DNA of 64,000 nt from Marseilla massiliensis (GCF_016899955.1 NZ_JACJJL010000004.1:1-64000); one strand, 5' to 3'; shown: positions 8,050 to 17,267, counted from the stretch's first letter. Made by a program: numbers and translations. Notes: a model not told the origin generated them from the letters alone.

Positions 8050-9324
8050 ATGAGAGTTCTTATAGTAAACACAAGCGAGAAGACGGGCGGTGCAGCCGTG
8101 GCTGCCAACCGCCTGATGGAAGCCCTGAAAAACAACGGGGTAAAGGCCAAGATGCTGGTGCGCGACAAGGAGACAGACCTGATAACCGTCGTGGCCACGC
8201 CACACCAGCTGCTCATGCAGTGGCGGTTTCTGTGGGAGCGCCTCGTCATATTCCTCCATACACACTTCTCGCGCAAGCATCTCTTCGAGATAGACATAGC
8301 CAACGCCGGTGCCGACATAACCGGCCTGCGCGAGTTTAAGGAGGCCGATGTAATACACCTGCACTGGGTCAACCAGGGAATGCTGTCGCTGTCAGACATC
8401 AGGAAGATACTCGACAGCGGCAAGCCCGTGGTCTGGACCATGCACGACATGTGGCCCGCCACGGCCATATGCCACCTCACGCTGGGCTGCCGCAAGTTTA
8501 CCACAGGCTGCTCGGCGTGTCCCCTGCTGCCGGCCGGGCTGTTTGGCGACACTGCCCGCCACGTATGGCGCAAGAAGCAGCGGCTGCTCAAAGGCGGCGG
8601 CAGGCTTATCTTCGTGGCCTGCAGCAAGTGGCTGGCCTCTGAGGCCAGGCAGAGCAAGCTGCTCGAGGGCAAGAGCGTGGTGTCGATACCCAACCCAATA
8701 GACCGCCGCGTGTTCTGCCCGGGCGACAAGGCCGAGGCCCGCCGGATGCTCGGGCTGCCCGAAGGGCGCCGCCTCATGCTGTTTGTGGCCCAGCGGGTGT
8801 CGAGCGGCAACAAGGGCGCCGCCTACCTCATTGAAGCCTGCAAACTGCTTTACGAGCGCCACCCCGACATTGCCGCCAACATGGGCATAGTGATGCTGGG
8901 CGGCAGCGGCATCGAACTGGCAGGTCAGTTTGCCATACCGGCCTATCCGCTGGGCTATGTGTCGGACACAGAGAGGATTGTGGCGGCCTACCGCGCCGCC
9001 GACCTGTTTGTCATGCCGTCGCTGTCTGAAAACCTGCCAAACACGATAATGGAAGCCATGGCCTGCGGTGTGCCGTGCGTGGGGTTCAACACCGGCGGCA
9101 TACCCGAGATGATAGACCACAGGCGCAACGGGTATGTAGCTGCCTACAAAGACGCCGCCGACCTGGCGGCAGGCATACGCTGGGCCCTGGCCGACGCCGA
9201 TGCCGAAGAGCTGGGGCGCAACGCCGTCCACAAGGTCTCGGTGTCTTACTCACAGCAAAGCGTGGCCATCAAGTACATAGAGGTGTACAACCAAGCCGTG
9301 GCTTACAAACGCTACAGCCTATGA
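8050..9324 (+). CDS. Glycosyltransferase family 4 (GT-B fold)
   Basis: 424 residues. The start MRVLIVNTSEKTGGAA is the typical glycine-rich N-terminal loop of GT4 enzymes. A longer frame upstream (from 7885) crosses the promoter and MITE end and is not credible. The central sequence FVACSKWLASEARQS precedes the linker. The C-terminal domain has the sugar-nucleotide-binding pattern (LFVMPSLSENLPNTIMEAMA, then GVPCVGFNTGGIPEMI), with the EX7E-type glutamates. It transfers a sugar from a nucleotide donor, probably in capsule, O-antigen or exopolysaccharide synthesis at the cytoplasmic face. Its stop overlaps the start of the next gene (ATGA). The architecture resembles colanic-acid-type WcaC; the exact sugar is unknown. 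Confidence 0.88.
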   Translation: MRVLIVNTSEKTGGAAVAANRLMEALKNNGVKAKMLVRDKETDLITVVATPHQLLMQWRFLWERLVIFLHTHFSRKHLFEIDIANAGADITGLREFKEADVIHLHWVNQGMLSLSDIRKILDSGKPVVWTMHDMWPATAICHLTLGCRKFTTGCSACPLLPAGLFGDTARHVWRKKQRLLKGGGRLIFVACSKWLASEARQSKLLEGKSVVSIPNPIDRRVFCPGDKAEARRMLGLPEGRRLMLFVAQRVSSGNKGAAYLIEACKLLYERHPDIAANMGIVMLGGSGIELAGQFAIPAYPLGYVSDTERIVAAYRAADLFVMPSLSENLPNTIMEAMACGVPCVGFNTGGIPEMIDHRRNGYVAAYKDAADLAAGIRWALADADAEELGRNAVHKVSVSYSQQSVAIKYIEVYNQAVAYKRYSL

Positions 9325-10139
9325 TCAAGTTCAGCATAGTGACAATAACGTTCAATGCCGAGGGCGCCTTGCCCCGAACCCTCGAGAGCGTGCTGCGCCA
9401 AGGCTACCCGGCAATAGAGCACCTGATTGTCGACGGGGCGTCGGCAGACGGCACGCTGGGCGTGGCCTACGACTACAAGAGGCGCTCAGACAGCGCCGCC
9501 AACGGCCATGCCGTGGCCATAAGCTCCGAGCCCGACCGCGGACTTTACGACGCCATGAACAAAGGGCTGGCCCGGGCCACGGGCGACTACGTGTGCTTTC
9601 TCAACGCAGGCGACTACCTGCCCGCTACCGACACCATAGGGCTGCTGGCCCGCACCGCCGCGTCGGCCATGGACGCCGGGGGCGGACTGCCTGCCGTGAT
9701 CTACGGCGACACCGACATAGTAGACGACGCTGGCCGCTACCTCGGCCCCCGCCGCCTGCGCCCGCCGCGCAACCTGTCGTGGCGTTCGTTCCGCCATGGC
9801 ATGCTGGTGTGCCACCAAGCCTTCTACGCCCGCACCGACATTGCCCGCCGCACGCCCTACGACTTGAAGTACAAATACTCGGCCGACGTCGACTGGTGCA
9901 TCAGGGTGATGAAAGAAGCCGCCCGCCAAAGGCTGCCGCTGGCCAACGCCCGCGCCACCATAGCATGCTACACGCAGGAGGGGCAGACCACGCTCCACCA
10001 CCGCGAGTCGCTGCGCGAGCGCTTCAGCGTGATGGCCTGCCACTACGGGGTGGCCCCGACCGCCATTATGCACGCTTGGTTTGTGGTGAGGGAGCTACTG
10101 CGCCGATTAAGGCCCCACGCCGGCCGACAGCGCCGTTGA
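9321..10139 (+). CDS. Glycosyltransferase family 2 (GT-A fold)
   Basis: 272 residues, translationally coupled to the GT4 gene by a 4-bp overlap. The N-terminus KFSIVTITFNAEGALPRTLESV and HLIVDGASADGT are standard GT2. SEPDRGLYDAMNKGLARATG and LNAGDYL carry the nucleotide- and metal-binding acidic motif. YSADVDWCIRVMKEA in the C-terminal half holds the likely catalytic-base region. It resembles WcaE-type colanic acid transferases. With its partner it probably adds two consecutive sugars to a lipid-linked surface glycan. No other polysaccharide genes are adjacent, so the pathway is not complete in this window. Confidence 0.88.
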   Translation: MIKFSIVTITFNAEGALPRTLESVLRQGYPAIEHLIVDGASADGTLGVAYDYKRRSDSAANGHAVAISSEPDRGLYDAMNKGLARATGDYVCFLNAGDYLPATDTIGLLARTAASAMDAGGGLPAVIYGDTDIVDDAGRYLGPRRLRPPRNLSWRSFRHGMLVCHQAFYARTDIARRTPYDLKYKYSADVDWCIRVMKEAARQRLPLANARATIACYTQEGQTTLHHRESLRERFSVMACHYGVAPTAIMHAWFVVRELLRRLRPHAGRQRR

Positions 10140-10192
10140 GGAGGCGCGGCCGGCTGCCGCCCGTGGCCCCGGGGCACAGGGCGGCCACAGCG

Positions 10193-11140
10193 TCAGCGGC
10201 CAACGAAGTCGGCCACCACCCGCGTATACTCCACGGGGTGGTCGGCATACGACATGGCATGCGCCGAACCGCGCCCTATCCACAGCTGCTTGGGCCCCGG
10301 CTTGGCCGCATAGAGGCTGTAGACCATCTCTGTGGGCACAAACCTGTCGGCATCGCCATGGATGAAGAGCATGGGCCTGCGGCACCTGGCCACCTGGGCC
10401 AGGGGCGACGCCTCGCCGAAACGCCACCCGTTGACGGCGCCGCACAGCGCGCTCGTGGTATACATCAGCGGAAACGGCGGCAGGCCGAACTGCTCGCGCA
10501 ACTGGCAGGCAAACTCATCCCAAACCGAAGTGTAGCCGCAGTCTTCGACAAAGCACTTTATGTAAGCCGGCAATGGCTCGCCCGACATGCACATGACCGT
10601 GGCGGCACCCATCGACACACCGTGCACAACGACCCTCGACTCATGGCCCGCCACGCGGAACATGCGCTCGGCCACCTCAGCCCAACGCATCACGTCGAGC
10701 CTGTCGTTCCACCCCATGCCTATGCTCCCGCCGTCGCTCAGCCCGTGGGCATGCAGGTCGGGAAGCAGTATGTTGTACCCCAGGTCGCGGTGGTACATGC
10801 GCCCCAGGTACAGAAACTTGACAGCGCAATCCTTGTAGCCGTGCACTATGACGGCCGTGCGGCCGCATGCCGAGTCGGCCCGGAGCCACAGGGCATGGTG
10901 CCGCTCGCCACCGGGCATTGCCACAAACGTGTCGCGCAGCAGTCCGCAGCGGCGCAGGCTGTCGGCCCACGGCCTCATGTCGGGCATCCGGCTGTACAGT
11001 TGGGCGTAGGCGCTGTCGGTGTCGGCGCGGTTCGGGTCGGGGTCGAGCGAATAGCCGAGCATATAGAAGCTGCCGCCCGCAAGGGCCAGCACGACAATGG
11101 CCGCCAGCGCGGCGGCCGCCATCACAATCCGTCTTTTCAT
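10193..11140 (-). CDS. Alpha/beta hydrolase, membrane-anchored or exported
   Basis: 315 residues. An N-terminal hydrophobic segment (residues 5-28) acts as signal or anchor. The oxyanion HG motif is at 100-101 (VIVHGYKD) and the nucleophile elbow is GVSMGA with Ser176. The acid is Asp263 or Asp265 (HGDADRFV) and His294 (SAHAMS) completes the triad. This is a serine hydrolase of the prolyl-oligopeptidase or lipase-like type; the substrate is unknown, perhaps an acyl or acetyl ester. It converges on the GT2 gene with 53 bp between. A TAAATTTG box on the minus strand (11330-11337) could be its promoter, with a leader of about 180 nt. Confidence 0.85.
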   Translation of the reverse strand: MKRRIVMAAAALAAIVVLALAGGSFYMLGYSLDPDPNRADTDSAYAQLYSRMPDMRPWADSLRRCGLLRDTFVAMPGGERHHALWLRADSACGRTAVIVHGYKDCAVKFLYLGRMYHRDLGYNILLPDLHAHGLSDGGSIGMGWNDRLDVMRWAEVAERMFRVAGHESRVVVHGVSMGAATVMCMSGEPLPAYIKCFVEDCGYTSVWDEFACQLREQFGLPPFPLMYTTSALCGAVNGWRFGEASPLAQVARCRRPMLFIHGDADRFVPTEMVYSLYAAKPGPKQLWIGRGSAHAMSYADHPVEYTRVVADFVGR

Positions 11141-11415
11141 ATCATTGAGCTTTGTTTTACATTGTTACAATGGCAGGCCGAGGGCCCCCACGGCCTGCAC
11201 GGCACGTCGCGCGGCATGGCGCCCGGAACAAGCCGGCACTGCCTATACACACATTCCGGGCATTGGCAACCCAGGCAACAGCAGCGACAGCCGTAGCATC
11301 CGCCTGCCCGGGACAGCCCGTTCAGACCACAAATTTACTGCAAAAAATCGGAAAGGCAATGACGGCAGGCCAAATCTTTCCGATGTCTACATGCCCGCGG
11401 CCCGAAAAATATGCT

Positions 11416-11423
11416 TAACTTTG
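11416..11423 (+). promoter_or_regulatory. -7 box touching the PAP2 start codon
   Basis: TAACTTTG ends 5 bp before the ATG at 11429, so transcription would begin at or just after that ATG. The mRNA is either leaderless or translation starts at the ATG at 11444 or 11450. Confidence 0.6.
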
Positions 11424-11428
11424 CAGCC

Positions 11429-11992
11429 ATGAACACAAAAACTATGATCATGGCGGCACTGATGGCCGCCCCCGCGCCTGCCCTCGCCGGGGGCATAGGC
11501 GGCGAAACGACAGACGACGTGCTGCAACTCACGCCATGGGCAGCAGTGATAGCCCTCAAGGCAAGCGGCATAGACAGCCGTCACGAGTGGCCCAGGCTGG
11601 CAGCAACGGCAGCGGCGTCGATGGCCGTTTCGGCAGGGGTGGCCTACACCCTTAAGCACACCGTCAGCGAGCAGCGCCCCGACGGCAGCGACGACCATTC
11701 GTTTCCGTCGGGCCACGCCACCATCGCCTTCGCCGGCGCCACCGTGCTGCACAAGGAGTTTGGCAAGGTTTCGCCGTGGATAAGCGTGGCGGGGTATTCC
11801 GTGGCCACGCTGACGGCGGCCGACAGGGTGATGCGCGACCGCCACCACTGGTACGACGTGGCCGCCGGGGCCGCCATAGGCATACTGTCGACAGAGCTGT
11901 GCTACTTTGTGGGCGGCAAGTTGCTGAAAGACAAGGGTGTGGCCGTGGCTTTCAACGGGCGCGGGTTTGACGTGGCCATAAACATAAGGTGA
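11429..11992 (+). CDS. PAP2-type phosphatase
   Basis: 187 residues from this ATG. A signal peptide (about 1-20, PALA) precedes the three signature motifs: KHTVSEQRP (Lys76, Arg83, Pro84), PSGH (Ser94-His96) and RVMRDRHHWYD (Arg133, His139, Asp143). All catalytic residues of the acid phosphatase/vanadium haloperoxidase fold are present. It probably dephosphorylates a lipid pyrophosphate or phosphatidic acid on the periplasmic side. Only short hydrophobic segments surround the motifs, so it may be a compact inner-membrane or periplasmic enzyme. Start choice is uncertain by 5-7 residues because of the promoter position. Confidence 0.85.
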   Translation: MNTKTMIMAALMAAPAPALAGGIGGETTDDVLQLTPWAAVIALKASGIDSRHEWPRLAATAAASMAVSAGVAYTLKHTVSEQRPDGSDDHSFPSGHATIAFAGATVLHKEFGKVSPWISVAGYSVATLTAADRVMRDRHHWYDVAAGAAIGILSTELCYFVGGKLLKDKGVAVAFNGRGFDVAINIR

Positions 11993-12067
11993 ACGGGCGG
12001 CGGGGCAAGACTGCAGCCGTCGCCAGCGGGCGGAAAGGCCGCATGCGCCCCGGGCCCATACACCGCA

Positions 12068-12133
12068 CAGCCCGTTTCGAGCTGCCAGGCGGCCCTTTTC
12101 GCGCTGCCATACAGCCTGTTTTGCGCCGCCATT
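12068..12133. repeat. 22-bp-period palindromic array (locus 2)
   Basis: Three consecutive 22-bp units begin at 12068, 12090 and 12112, each containing a CCCGTTT/CCCTTTT/CCTGTTT block followed by GC-rich sequence ending GCCA. It lies between the PAP2 and malQ genes. Confidence 0.65.
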
Positions 12134-12263
12134 CGGCATCAACGGCAACACTCTGGTATACAAGTTGTTACACCAACCGACCGGCACCATTGAAACACGG
12201 CGCGGCAGAGCAAGTGGCCAACAGCCCCCAACGGATAAAAAACATGCGAAAAAGCAGTGAAGT

Positions 12264-12297
12264 TTTGTTGGTTTTCCACATTTTATTATTAACTTTA
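12264..12297 (+). promoter_or_regulatory. Promoter of malQ
   Basis: TAACTTTA at 12290-12297 (one departure from TAnnTTTG) with TTTG at 12264-12267 or TTG at 12268-12270, giving a spacing of 19-22 bp. The leader is about 30 nt. Confidence 0.6.
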
Positions 12298-12330
12298 CGC
12301 CACCAATAACATCAAAGACAACCGAAACCA

Positions 12331-15027
12331 ATGAAGCTTACATTCAACATTGACTACCTGACCGCATACGGCGAGGCACTGGTGCTCAACATCATCAGTG
12401 GCGAAGCCACCGCAAAGGCAGAGCGCCACCCCATGGAAACGCTCGACGGACGAAGCTGGACGTGCAGCCTGTCGAGGACGGTGAAGCCTGCAACATACAT
12501 AGACTATTACTACAGTGTGGAACGGCGAGGCAGCGAGGCCAGGCGCGAATGGGACGCCATGCCCCACCGCCTGGAGTTTGCCAACTCGCGCAGCGCGTGC
12601 CACGTGATGTACGACAAGTGGATTGACATGCCCTCCGACGCCCTGCTCTACAGCTCGGCCTTCACCGAGTGCGTTGCAAGGCGCAAGCGTGAGCTGAGCG
12701 CCGTGGCCGACTTCGGCAAGATGATACGCCTGAAAGTGCGGGCCCCGCAACTGCGCGCGGGCCAGAGGCTGGCCCTGGCCGGCAGCGGCCCATACCTTGG
12801 CAACTGGCTCAAACCGGCGGGGCTGCGCATGGCCGAGCACACGCCCAACGAGTGGGTGGTGAGCCTCGACGCATCGAAGATAGACCGCCCGTTCATGGAG
12901 TTTAAGTTTGTCATCGCAGGCAACGACAACGACAATATAATAATGTGGGAAGACGGCGCCAACCGCACGGTCACGCTGCCCGACATGAAGGCCGGCGACG
13001 TGGTGACCTACGAGCTGCTGCAGGCCGAGTTCGGCATAAGCCTGTGGCGCGGGGCCGGCACGGTGGTGCCGGTGTTTGCGCTGCGCTCCGGCGGAAGCTA
13101 CGGCGTTGGCGACTTCGGCGACCTGAAAGCCATGGTGCGCTGGGCAGCCTCGACAGCACAGCACGCGCTGCAGGTGCTGCCCGTCAACGACACCACGGCC
13201 ACCCACACATGGCGCGACTCCTACCCGTACAGCGCCATCAGCACATACGCCCTGCACCCGCAATACACCGACCTGAGGCAGCTGGCGCCGCTCAAGGACG
13301 CCAAACGCCGGGAGCACTACGAAAGGCTGCGCCAAGAACTCAACGCGCTGCCACAGGTGGACTACGAAAGGGTGAATGCAGCCAAGACCGGATACCTGCG
13401 CGAACTGTTCGCGCAAGAGTGGCAGGCGGTGAGCCGAAGGGTTACTTACAAGCGGTTTTTCGAGGCCAACAGGCAGTGGCTCGTGCCGTATGCCGCCTTC
13501 TGCCACTACCGCGACAAGCACGGCACACCCGACTTCAGCCGCTGGACAGGCCACGAAAGGCCCGACGACGGCGAGCTGAAGGCCATGGCCAACCCGCAGA
13601 CAAAGCTATACAAGGAGGTGGCTTTCTGGTATTACGTGCAGTACAACCTTGACATGCAGATGCGCGAGGTGCACGAACTGGCACGCGACATGAAGGTGAT
13701 ACTCAAGGGCGACATACCCATCGGGGTGAGCCGCACGAGCGTTGAGACATGGACGCAGCCCCGCTATTTCAACCTGGACGGGCAGGCCGGCGCCCCGCCC
13801 GACGCCTTCTCGGCCAACGGGCAGAACTGGGGCTTCCCCACATACAACTGGAACGAAATGATGGCCGACGGCTGCCTATGGTGGACGCAGCGCCTGGGGA
13901 AGATGGCCGAATACTTCGACGCATACCGCATAGACCACATTCTGGGCTTCTTCCGAATATGGGAGATACCGGCAGATGCCGTCCACGGACTGCTGGGCCA
14001 GTTTGTGCCTGCACTCGGCATGACCCGCGAGGAGATTGCTGCCTACGGACTGCAGGCCGACACCGGCCGGCTGACAAAGCCCTACATCACCGACAGCGTG
14101 ATCGAGGCGCTATTCGGCGAAAGGGCCGACGAGGTGCGCTCCACCTATGTATGCCCCCTGGACGACGGCTACGCCATGAGGCCCGAATACGACACGCAGC
14201 GCAAGGTGGAGGCCGCCTTCGGCGAAAAACCATCGGAAGCCGACACCCGCCTGCGCGACGGCCTGTATGCGCTGATAAGCAATGTGCTCTTCGTGGCCGA
14301 CCGCACCGACGCCAACAAGCTGCACCCGCGCATAGCCGCACAGACCGACATGGCCTACGCTGCGCTCAGCGACAGAGACAAGACGGCGTTCAACCGCCTC
14401 TACGACGATTACTTCTACCGCCGCCACAACCAGTTCTGGTACAACGAGGCCATGCGCAAACTGCCGCTGCTGGGCCGCGCCACGCGCATGCTGATGTGCG
14501 CCGAAGACCTGGGCATGGTGCCCGAATGCGTGCCGTGGGTGATGAACAGGCTGAACATCCTGAGCCTGGAAATCCAGACCATGCCCAAAGAGAGCGGCAC
14601 CCGCTTCGCCCATCTGTCGCACTACCCTTACCTGTCGGTGTGCACCATGTCCACCCACGACACACCCACGATGCGGGCATGGTGGGACGAGGACCACGAG
14701 CGAGCCCAAGACTACTTCACAACGATGCTGCACCACGACGGAACGGCCCCCCACCCGATGCCGGGATGGCTCGCCAAGGACATCGTTGAGCGCCAGCTGA
14801 TGAGCCCCTCGGCACTGTGCATACTCACGCTGCAAGACTGGCTGGCCACCGACGAGAAGCTGAGGCTGGCCGACGCCGGCGCCGAACGCATAAACATTCC
14901 GGCCAACCCGCACCACTACTGGCGCTACCGCATGCACCTGGACATAGAAGACATGGCGCAAGACCAGCAGTTCAACGCTTCGCTCAGGGCGCTGATAGAC
15001 GGAAGCGGCAGGCGGCAGGAAGGCTGA
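12331..15027 (+). CDS. malQ: 4-alpha-glucanotransferase (amylomaltase, GH77) with N-terminal starch-binding modules
   Basis: 898 residues, the long form found in Bacteroidetes and plants rather than the 500-residue type. Residues of about 1-115 and 125-235 look like two CBM20-type starch-binding modules (for example GPYLGNWLKPAGLRM). The GH77 barrel follows. GDIPIGVS, YRIDHILGFFRIWEIP (nucleophile Asp), CAEDLGMVP (acid/base Glu) and STHDTPTMRAWW (third carboxylate Asp) are all present. It disproportionates maltodextrins in the cytoplasm, making long glucans and releasing glucose, as part of starch or glycogen use. No signal peptide. It has its own promoter and is monocistronic. Confidence 0.95.
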   Translation: MKLTFNIDYLTAYGEALVLNIISGEATAKAERHPMETLDGRSWTCSLSRTVKPATYIDYYYSVERRGSEARREWDAMPHRLEFANSRSACHVMYDKWIDMPSDALLYSSAFTECVARRKRELSAVADFGKMIRLKVRAPQLRAGQRLALAGSGPYLGNWLKPAGLRMAEHTPNEWVVSLDASKIDRPFMEFKFVIAGNDNDNIIMWEDGANRTVTLPDMKAGDVVTYELLQAEFGISLWRGAGTVVPVFALRSGGSYGVGDFGDLKAMVRWAASTAQHALQVLPVNDTTATHTWRDSYPYSAISTYALHPQYTDLRQLAPLKDAKRREHYERLRQELNALPQVDYERVNAAKTGYLRELFAQEWQAVSRRVTYKRFFEANRQWLVPYAAFCHYRDKHGTPDFSRWTGHERPDDGELKAMANPQTKLYKEVAFWYYVQYNLDMQMREVHELARDMKVILKGDIPIGVSRTSVETWTQPRYFNLDGQAGAPPDAFSANGQNWGFPTYNWNEMMADGCLWWTQRLGKMAEYFDAYRIDHILGFFRIWEIPADAVHGLLGQFVPALGMTREEIAAYGLQADTGRLTKPYITDSVIEALFGERADEVRSTYVCPLDDGYAMRPEYDTQRKVEAAFGEKPSEADTRLRDGLYALISNVLFVADRTDANKLHPRIAAQTDMAYAALSDRDKTAFNRLYDDYFYRRHNQFWYNEAMRKLPLLGRATRMLMCAEDLGMVPECVPWVMNRLNILSLEIQTMPKESGTRFAHLSHYPYLSVCTMSTHDTPTMRAWWDEDHERAQDYFTTMLHHDGTAPHPMPGWLAKDIVERQLMSPSALCILTLQDWLATDEKLRLADAGAERINIPANPHHYWRYRMHLDIEDMAQDQQFNASLRALIDGSGRRQEG

Positions 15028-15136
15028 ACGCCCCGGCGAGGGCACGCAAGCCAAGCGGGCCACCCGACAAACACAGGGGGCTTAAACGTACAGGGAGTTA
15101 TGGAGTTAGAGGACAATGGCATTATTCAAGGAATTG

Positions 15137-15330
15137 TTTTAGGAGTTAAGGAGTTAGGAAGTTAAGGAGTTAAGACAATTGTTGGGGTTTATTTGGGAGG
15201 CGGGAGACAGGAGTACAGACAATAGTTATGGAAACATGGGAGCTCTGGCAGCATGGGGAAAGTGTTGCAGGAAGATAGCCAAATACTATTGTCTTAACTT
15301 CTTAACTTCCTAACTCCTTAACTCCTAAAA
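15137..15330. repeat. Long inverted repeat of GGAGTTAA-type units
   Basis: Two 43-bp arms (15137-15179 and 15288-15330) are reverse complements with one mismatch. Each is built from short repeats of the type AGGAGTTA/AGGAAGTTA. A 108-bp spacer separates them. A second GC-rich inverted repeat follows (15392-15402 with 15423-15433). The position between the convergent malQ and lipoprotein genes would let a transcript fold into a long hairpin, which may act as a bidirectional terminator. Confidence 0.75.
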
Positions 15331-15494
15331 AGCCCCATAGATTTATCCAGTGAGCAGGCCAAACGCGGCAGACATGGCCGCGCCACAATGCACAGCGCCC
15401 GCCATCAACCCAACAGGGGTGACGGCGGGCGCTGACACGCTACGCCTCGGATGCCGGTGCTATGAGGCAGCCCCGCCTCCGGCGCGGCAAAAGG

Positions 15495-16121
15495 CTATTT
15501 CTTGAAATCAAACTTATTGAAAATGATGGTGTCACGCCCCGACTCCAGCCTCCTGTTTGTAAAGTTGAAGTAGGTGAACGTGGTGTCCATGTCCTCTCGG
15601 GCCTGCGGCGTGACCAGATATGAGGCCGAGCGCGTGGTGCGGTATTCGCCGTCGGCGTCGGCTTTCAGTATGCCCTGGCTCTCGCGGTTTGTAGCCCACG
15701 CCAGCATCATGGCGCTGCCATTTGAATACAATGTGTAAATGCCCGAGGTCAGGTCGACGGCAAAGTCGTACTCGTCTTGGCTCATCACGGGGCTCTGCTT
15801 CGACGCGAAGCGGGCTGCAAGGCCGTATGTCTGCTCCTTGCCGCTGGGCATCACCACCGTCTTCTGCCACTCCTGGCCGTCCATAGTGTCTTCAACCTCC
15901 TTGCCTTCGGCGTCGATGTATGTAACAAGCACGTCGGCCACCTCGCGCACATTGGGGTCGGCCAACTTCATGTTATACTGCATCCTGTAGCCCGTGACCA
16001 CCTTCTCTGTATAGTCAATGCCATCGCCGGTGGGCGGATCGTCGTTGCCGCATGAGGCCACCCCCGACGCCAAAGCCAGCGTGGCTGCGGCCAACAGCAC
16101 ATAACCATTCCTTATCATCAT
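15495..16121 (-). CDS. Lipoprotein of unknown function
   Basis: 208 residues. The lipoprotein signal ends VASC with the lipidated Cys at 24, followed by GNDDPP, the Asp-rich run often seen on surface lipoproteins of Bacteroidetes. The rest is beta-rich without a motif I recognise (DVLVTYIDAEGKEV, ... NFTNRRLESGRD). It is probably anchored in the outer membrane. A TAACTTTG -7 box lies on the minus strand at 16150-16157, about 30 bp upstream. The second Met (16118) is an equally possible start. Confidence 0.7.
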   Translation of the reverse strand: MMIRNGYVLLAAATLALASGVASCGNDDPPTGDGIDYTEKVVTGYRMQYNMKLADPNVREVADVLVTYIDAEGKEVEDTMDGQEWQKTVVMPSGKEQTYGLAARFASKQSPVMSQDEYDFAVDLTSGIYTLYSNGSAMMLAWATNRESQGILKADADGEYRTTRSASYLVTPQAREDMDTTFTYFNFTNRRLESGRDTIIFNKFDFKK

Positions 16122-16260
16122 ATCAATCTGTTGTTTGTTATCTCGGCTGCAAAGTTACTCCAAATTATCACACCAACCAACCCGAAATGCCGATTTTATA
16201 ACATCATAAGCCTTTTTTCCGGAATTTATTGCAATATAAACATATTTTTTTAGCCTTCTG

Positions 16261-16367
16261 TTGCTTCCGCCCGCCTTTTGTATTAACTTTGCCAAAGATA
16301 AGCGGCACTCGGGATATGGCAAGACGGCTTGCTTTACTCTCGCTCGCACTATCGCTGGCAAAAAGCT
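16261..16367 (+). promoter_or_regulatory. Promoter with one 66-bp module (sprT-like gene)
   Basis: TTG at 16261-16263 and TAACTTTG at 16284-16291 have a 20-bp spacing. From the -7 box onward the sequence matches the module seen at purL and guaD (AAGATAAGC, CACTCGGG, GGCAAG, GCTTGCTTTACTCTCGCT). Exactly 66 bp after the -7 box there is TATCGCTG at 16350-16357, a degenerate second box. Confidence 0.7.
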
Positions 16368-17042
16368 ATGACGCCCACACAAGAATACCTCAGAGAGCAG
16401 TTCGGCACATTCAACAATGCTTATTTCGGCGGAAAACTGCCAGAACCGGAGTTTGTCGTCAGCAACGCACGCACCATCCTTGGTCAGTTTTGCTGCAGAA
16501 GCAGGCGTTCGGCAATACTGAGACGGCAGAAATTAGACCATTTCACCATCAAGGTGACAAAATACTACGACTTGCCCGAACGTGAATACCAGAACGTGCT
16601 GCTGCACGAGATGATTCACTACTACATTGCATACCAGCGCATAAAAGACACGTCGGCCCACGGGCAGGTGTTCAGGGCCATGATGAACGAGCTGAACTCC
16701 CGCCACGGCTGGAACATAAAGGTGAGGGTTGACACACGCCAATGGGCCGCCAACGACAAGCGGAAAGGCAAAAGGCGGCTCGTGCTCGCATTCAGGACGC
16801 ACGACGGCAAGCACTACCTGGCCGTGATCAACGGCAGGTATTTCGACGCAATCGAAAAGCAGGTGAAGCGGTGCAACGCCATTCTCTCGCACCAATGGCT
16901 TGCTTCCGACGATGAGTTCTTCAGCAAATTCCCCGTCTCGCGCACACTCAGGGCCATGAAGGTGAGCCCCGAGACGTTTGCCGAAAAGACGTCGGCGACG
17001 CCCAAGGCCGACAGCGCCACCGGCACGGCAATCCATGATTGA
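16368..17042 (+). CDS. SprT-like zinc metalloprotease-domain protein
   Basis: 224 residues from the ATG at 16368. The longer frame from 16329 begins inside the 66-bp promoter module and is discarded. HEMIHYY (His80, Glu81, His84) is the SprT/Spartan zinc-binding active site, preceded by NNAYFGGKLPEPEF, the usual start of the domain. A third ligand is probably His99 or nearby (SAHGQVF). Bacterial SprT proteins are poorly understood; the eukaryotic relative Spartan degrades DNA-protein crosslinks. The C-terminal part (residues of about 125-190) may be a small zinc-free beta domain. The gene is monocistronic. Confidence 0.85.
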   Translation: MTPTQEYLREQFGTFNNAYFGGKLPEPEFVVSNARTILGQFCCRSRRSAILRRQKLDHFTIKVTKYYDLPEREYQNVLLHEMIHYYIAYQRIKDTSAHGQVFRAMMNELNSRHGWNIKVRVDTRQWAANDKRKGKRRLVLAFRTHDGKHYLAVINGRYFDAIEKQVKRCNAILSHQWLASDDEFFSKFPVSRTLRAMKVSPETFAEKTSATPKADSATGTAIHD

Positions 17043-17259
17043 CAGACAAGACACAGCCGCACGACGCGGCAACACACAATCACCCAAAGGAAAAACACAA
17101 CGAAAGACACAACAGCAGCTGCCCACAAACGGCCAAGGCCGGCCCGCCACGAGGCGACACGCCCATGCGGCGAGGCCGGCACATGCCTGAAACACAACGC
17201 CATGCACATATTTGTAATCAATCGTACGAAAGTGTAATGCCTCTCTCTTGCAAGCAAAT

Positions 17260-17267
17260 TAACTTTG
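17260..17267 (+). promoter_or_regulatory. -7 box of the PL11 operon
   Basis: TAACTTTG, 32 bp before the ATG at 17299. I see no TTTG at the ideal distance, which would suit an activator-dependent promoter controlled by the nearby hybrid regulator (inference). Confidence 0.55.

Noticed and set aside
9593..11296. 567-residue plus-strand frame
   Set aside because: It overlaps the GT2 gene in another frame and runs antisense through the alpha/beta hydrolase. Composition is Arg/Pro/His-rich without any domain. It is a shadow frame typical of GC-rich coding DNA.
12295..13554. 419-residue minus-strand frame opposite malQ
   Set aside because: Antisense shadow of MalQ; no start signals or known fold.
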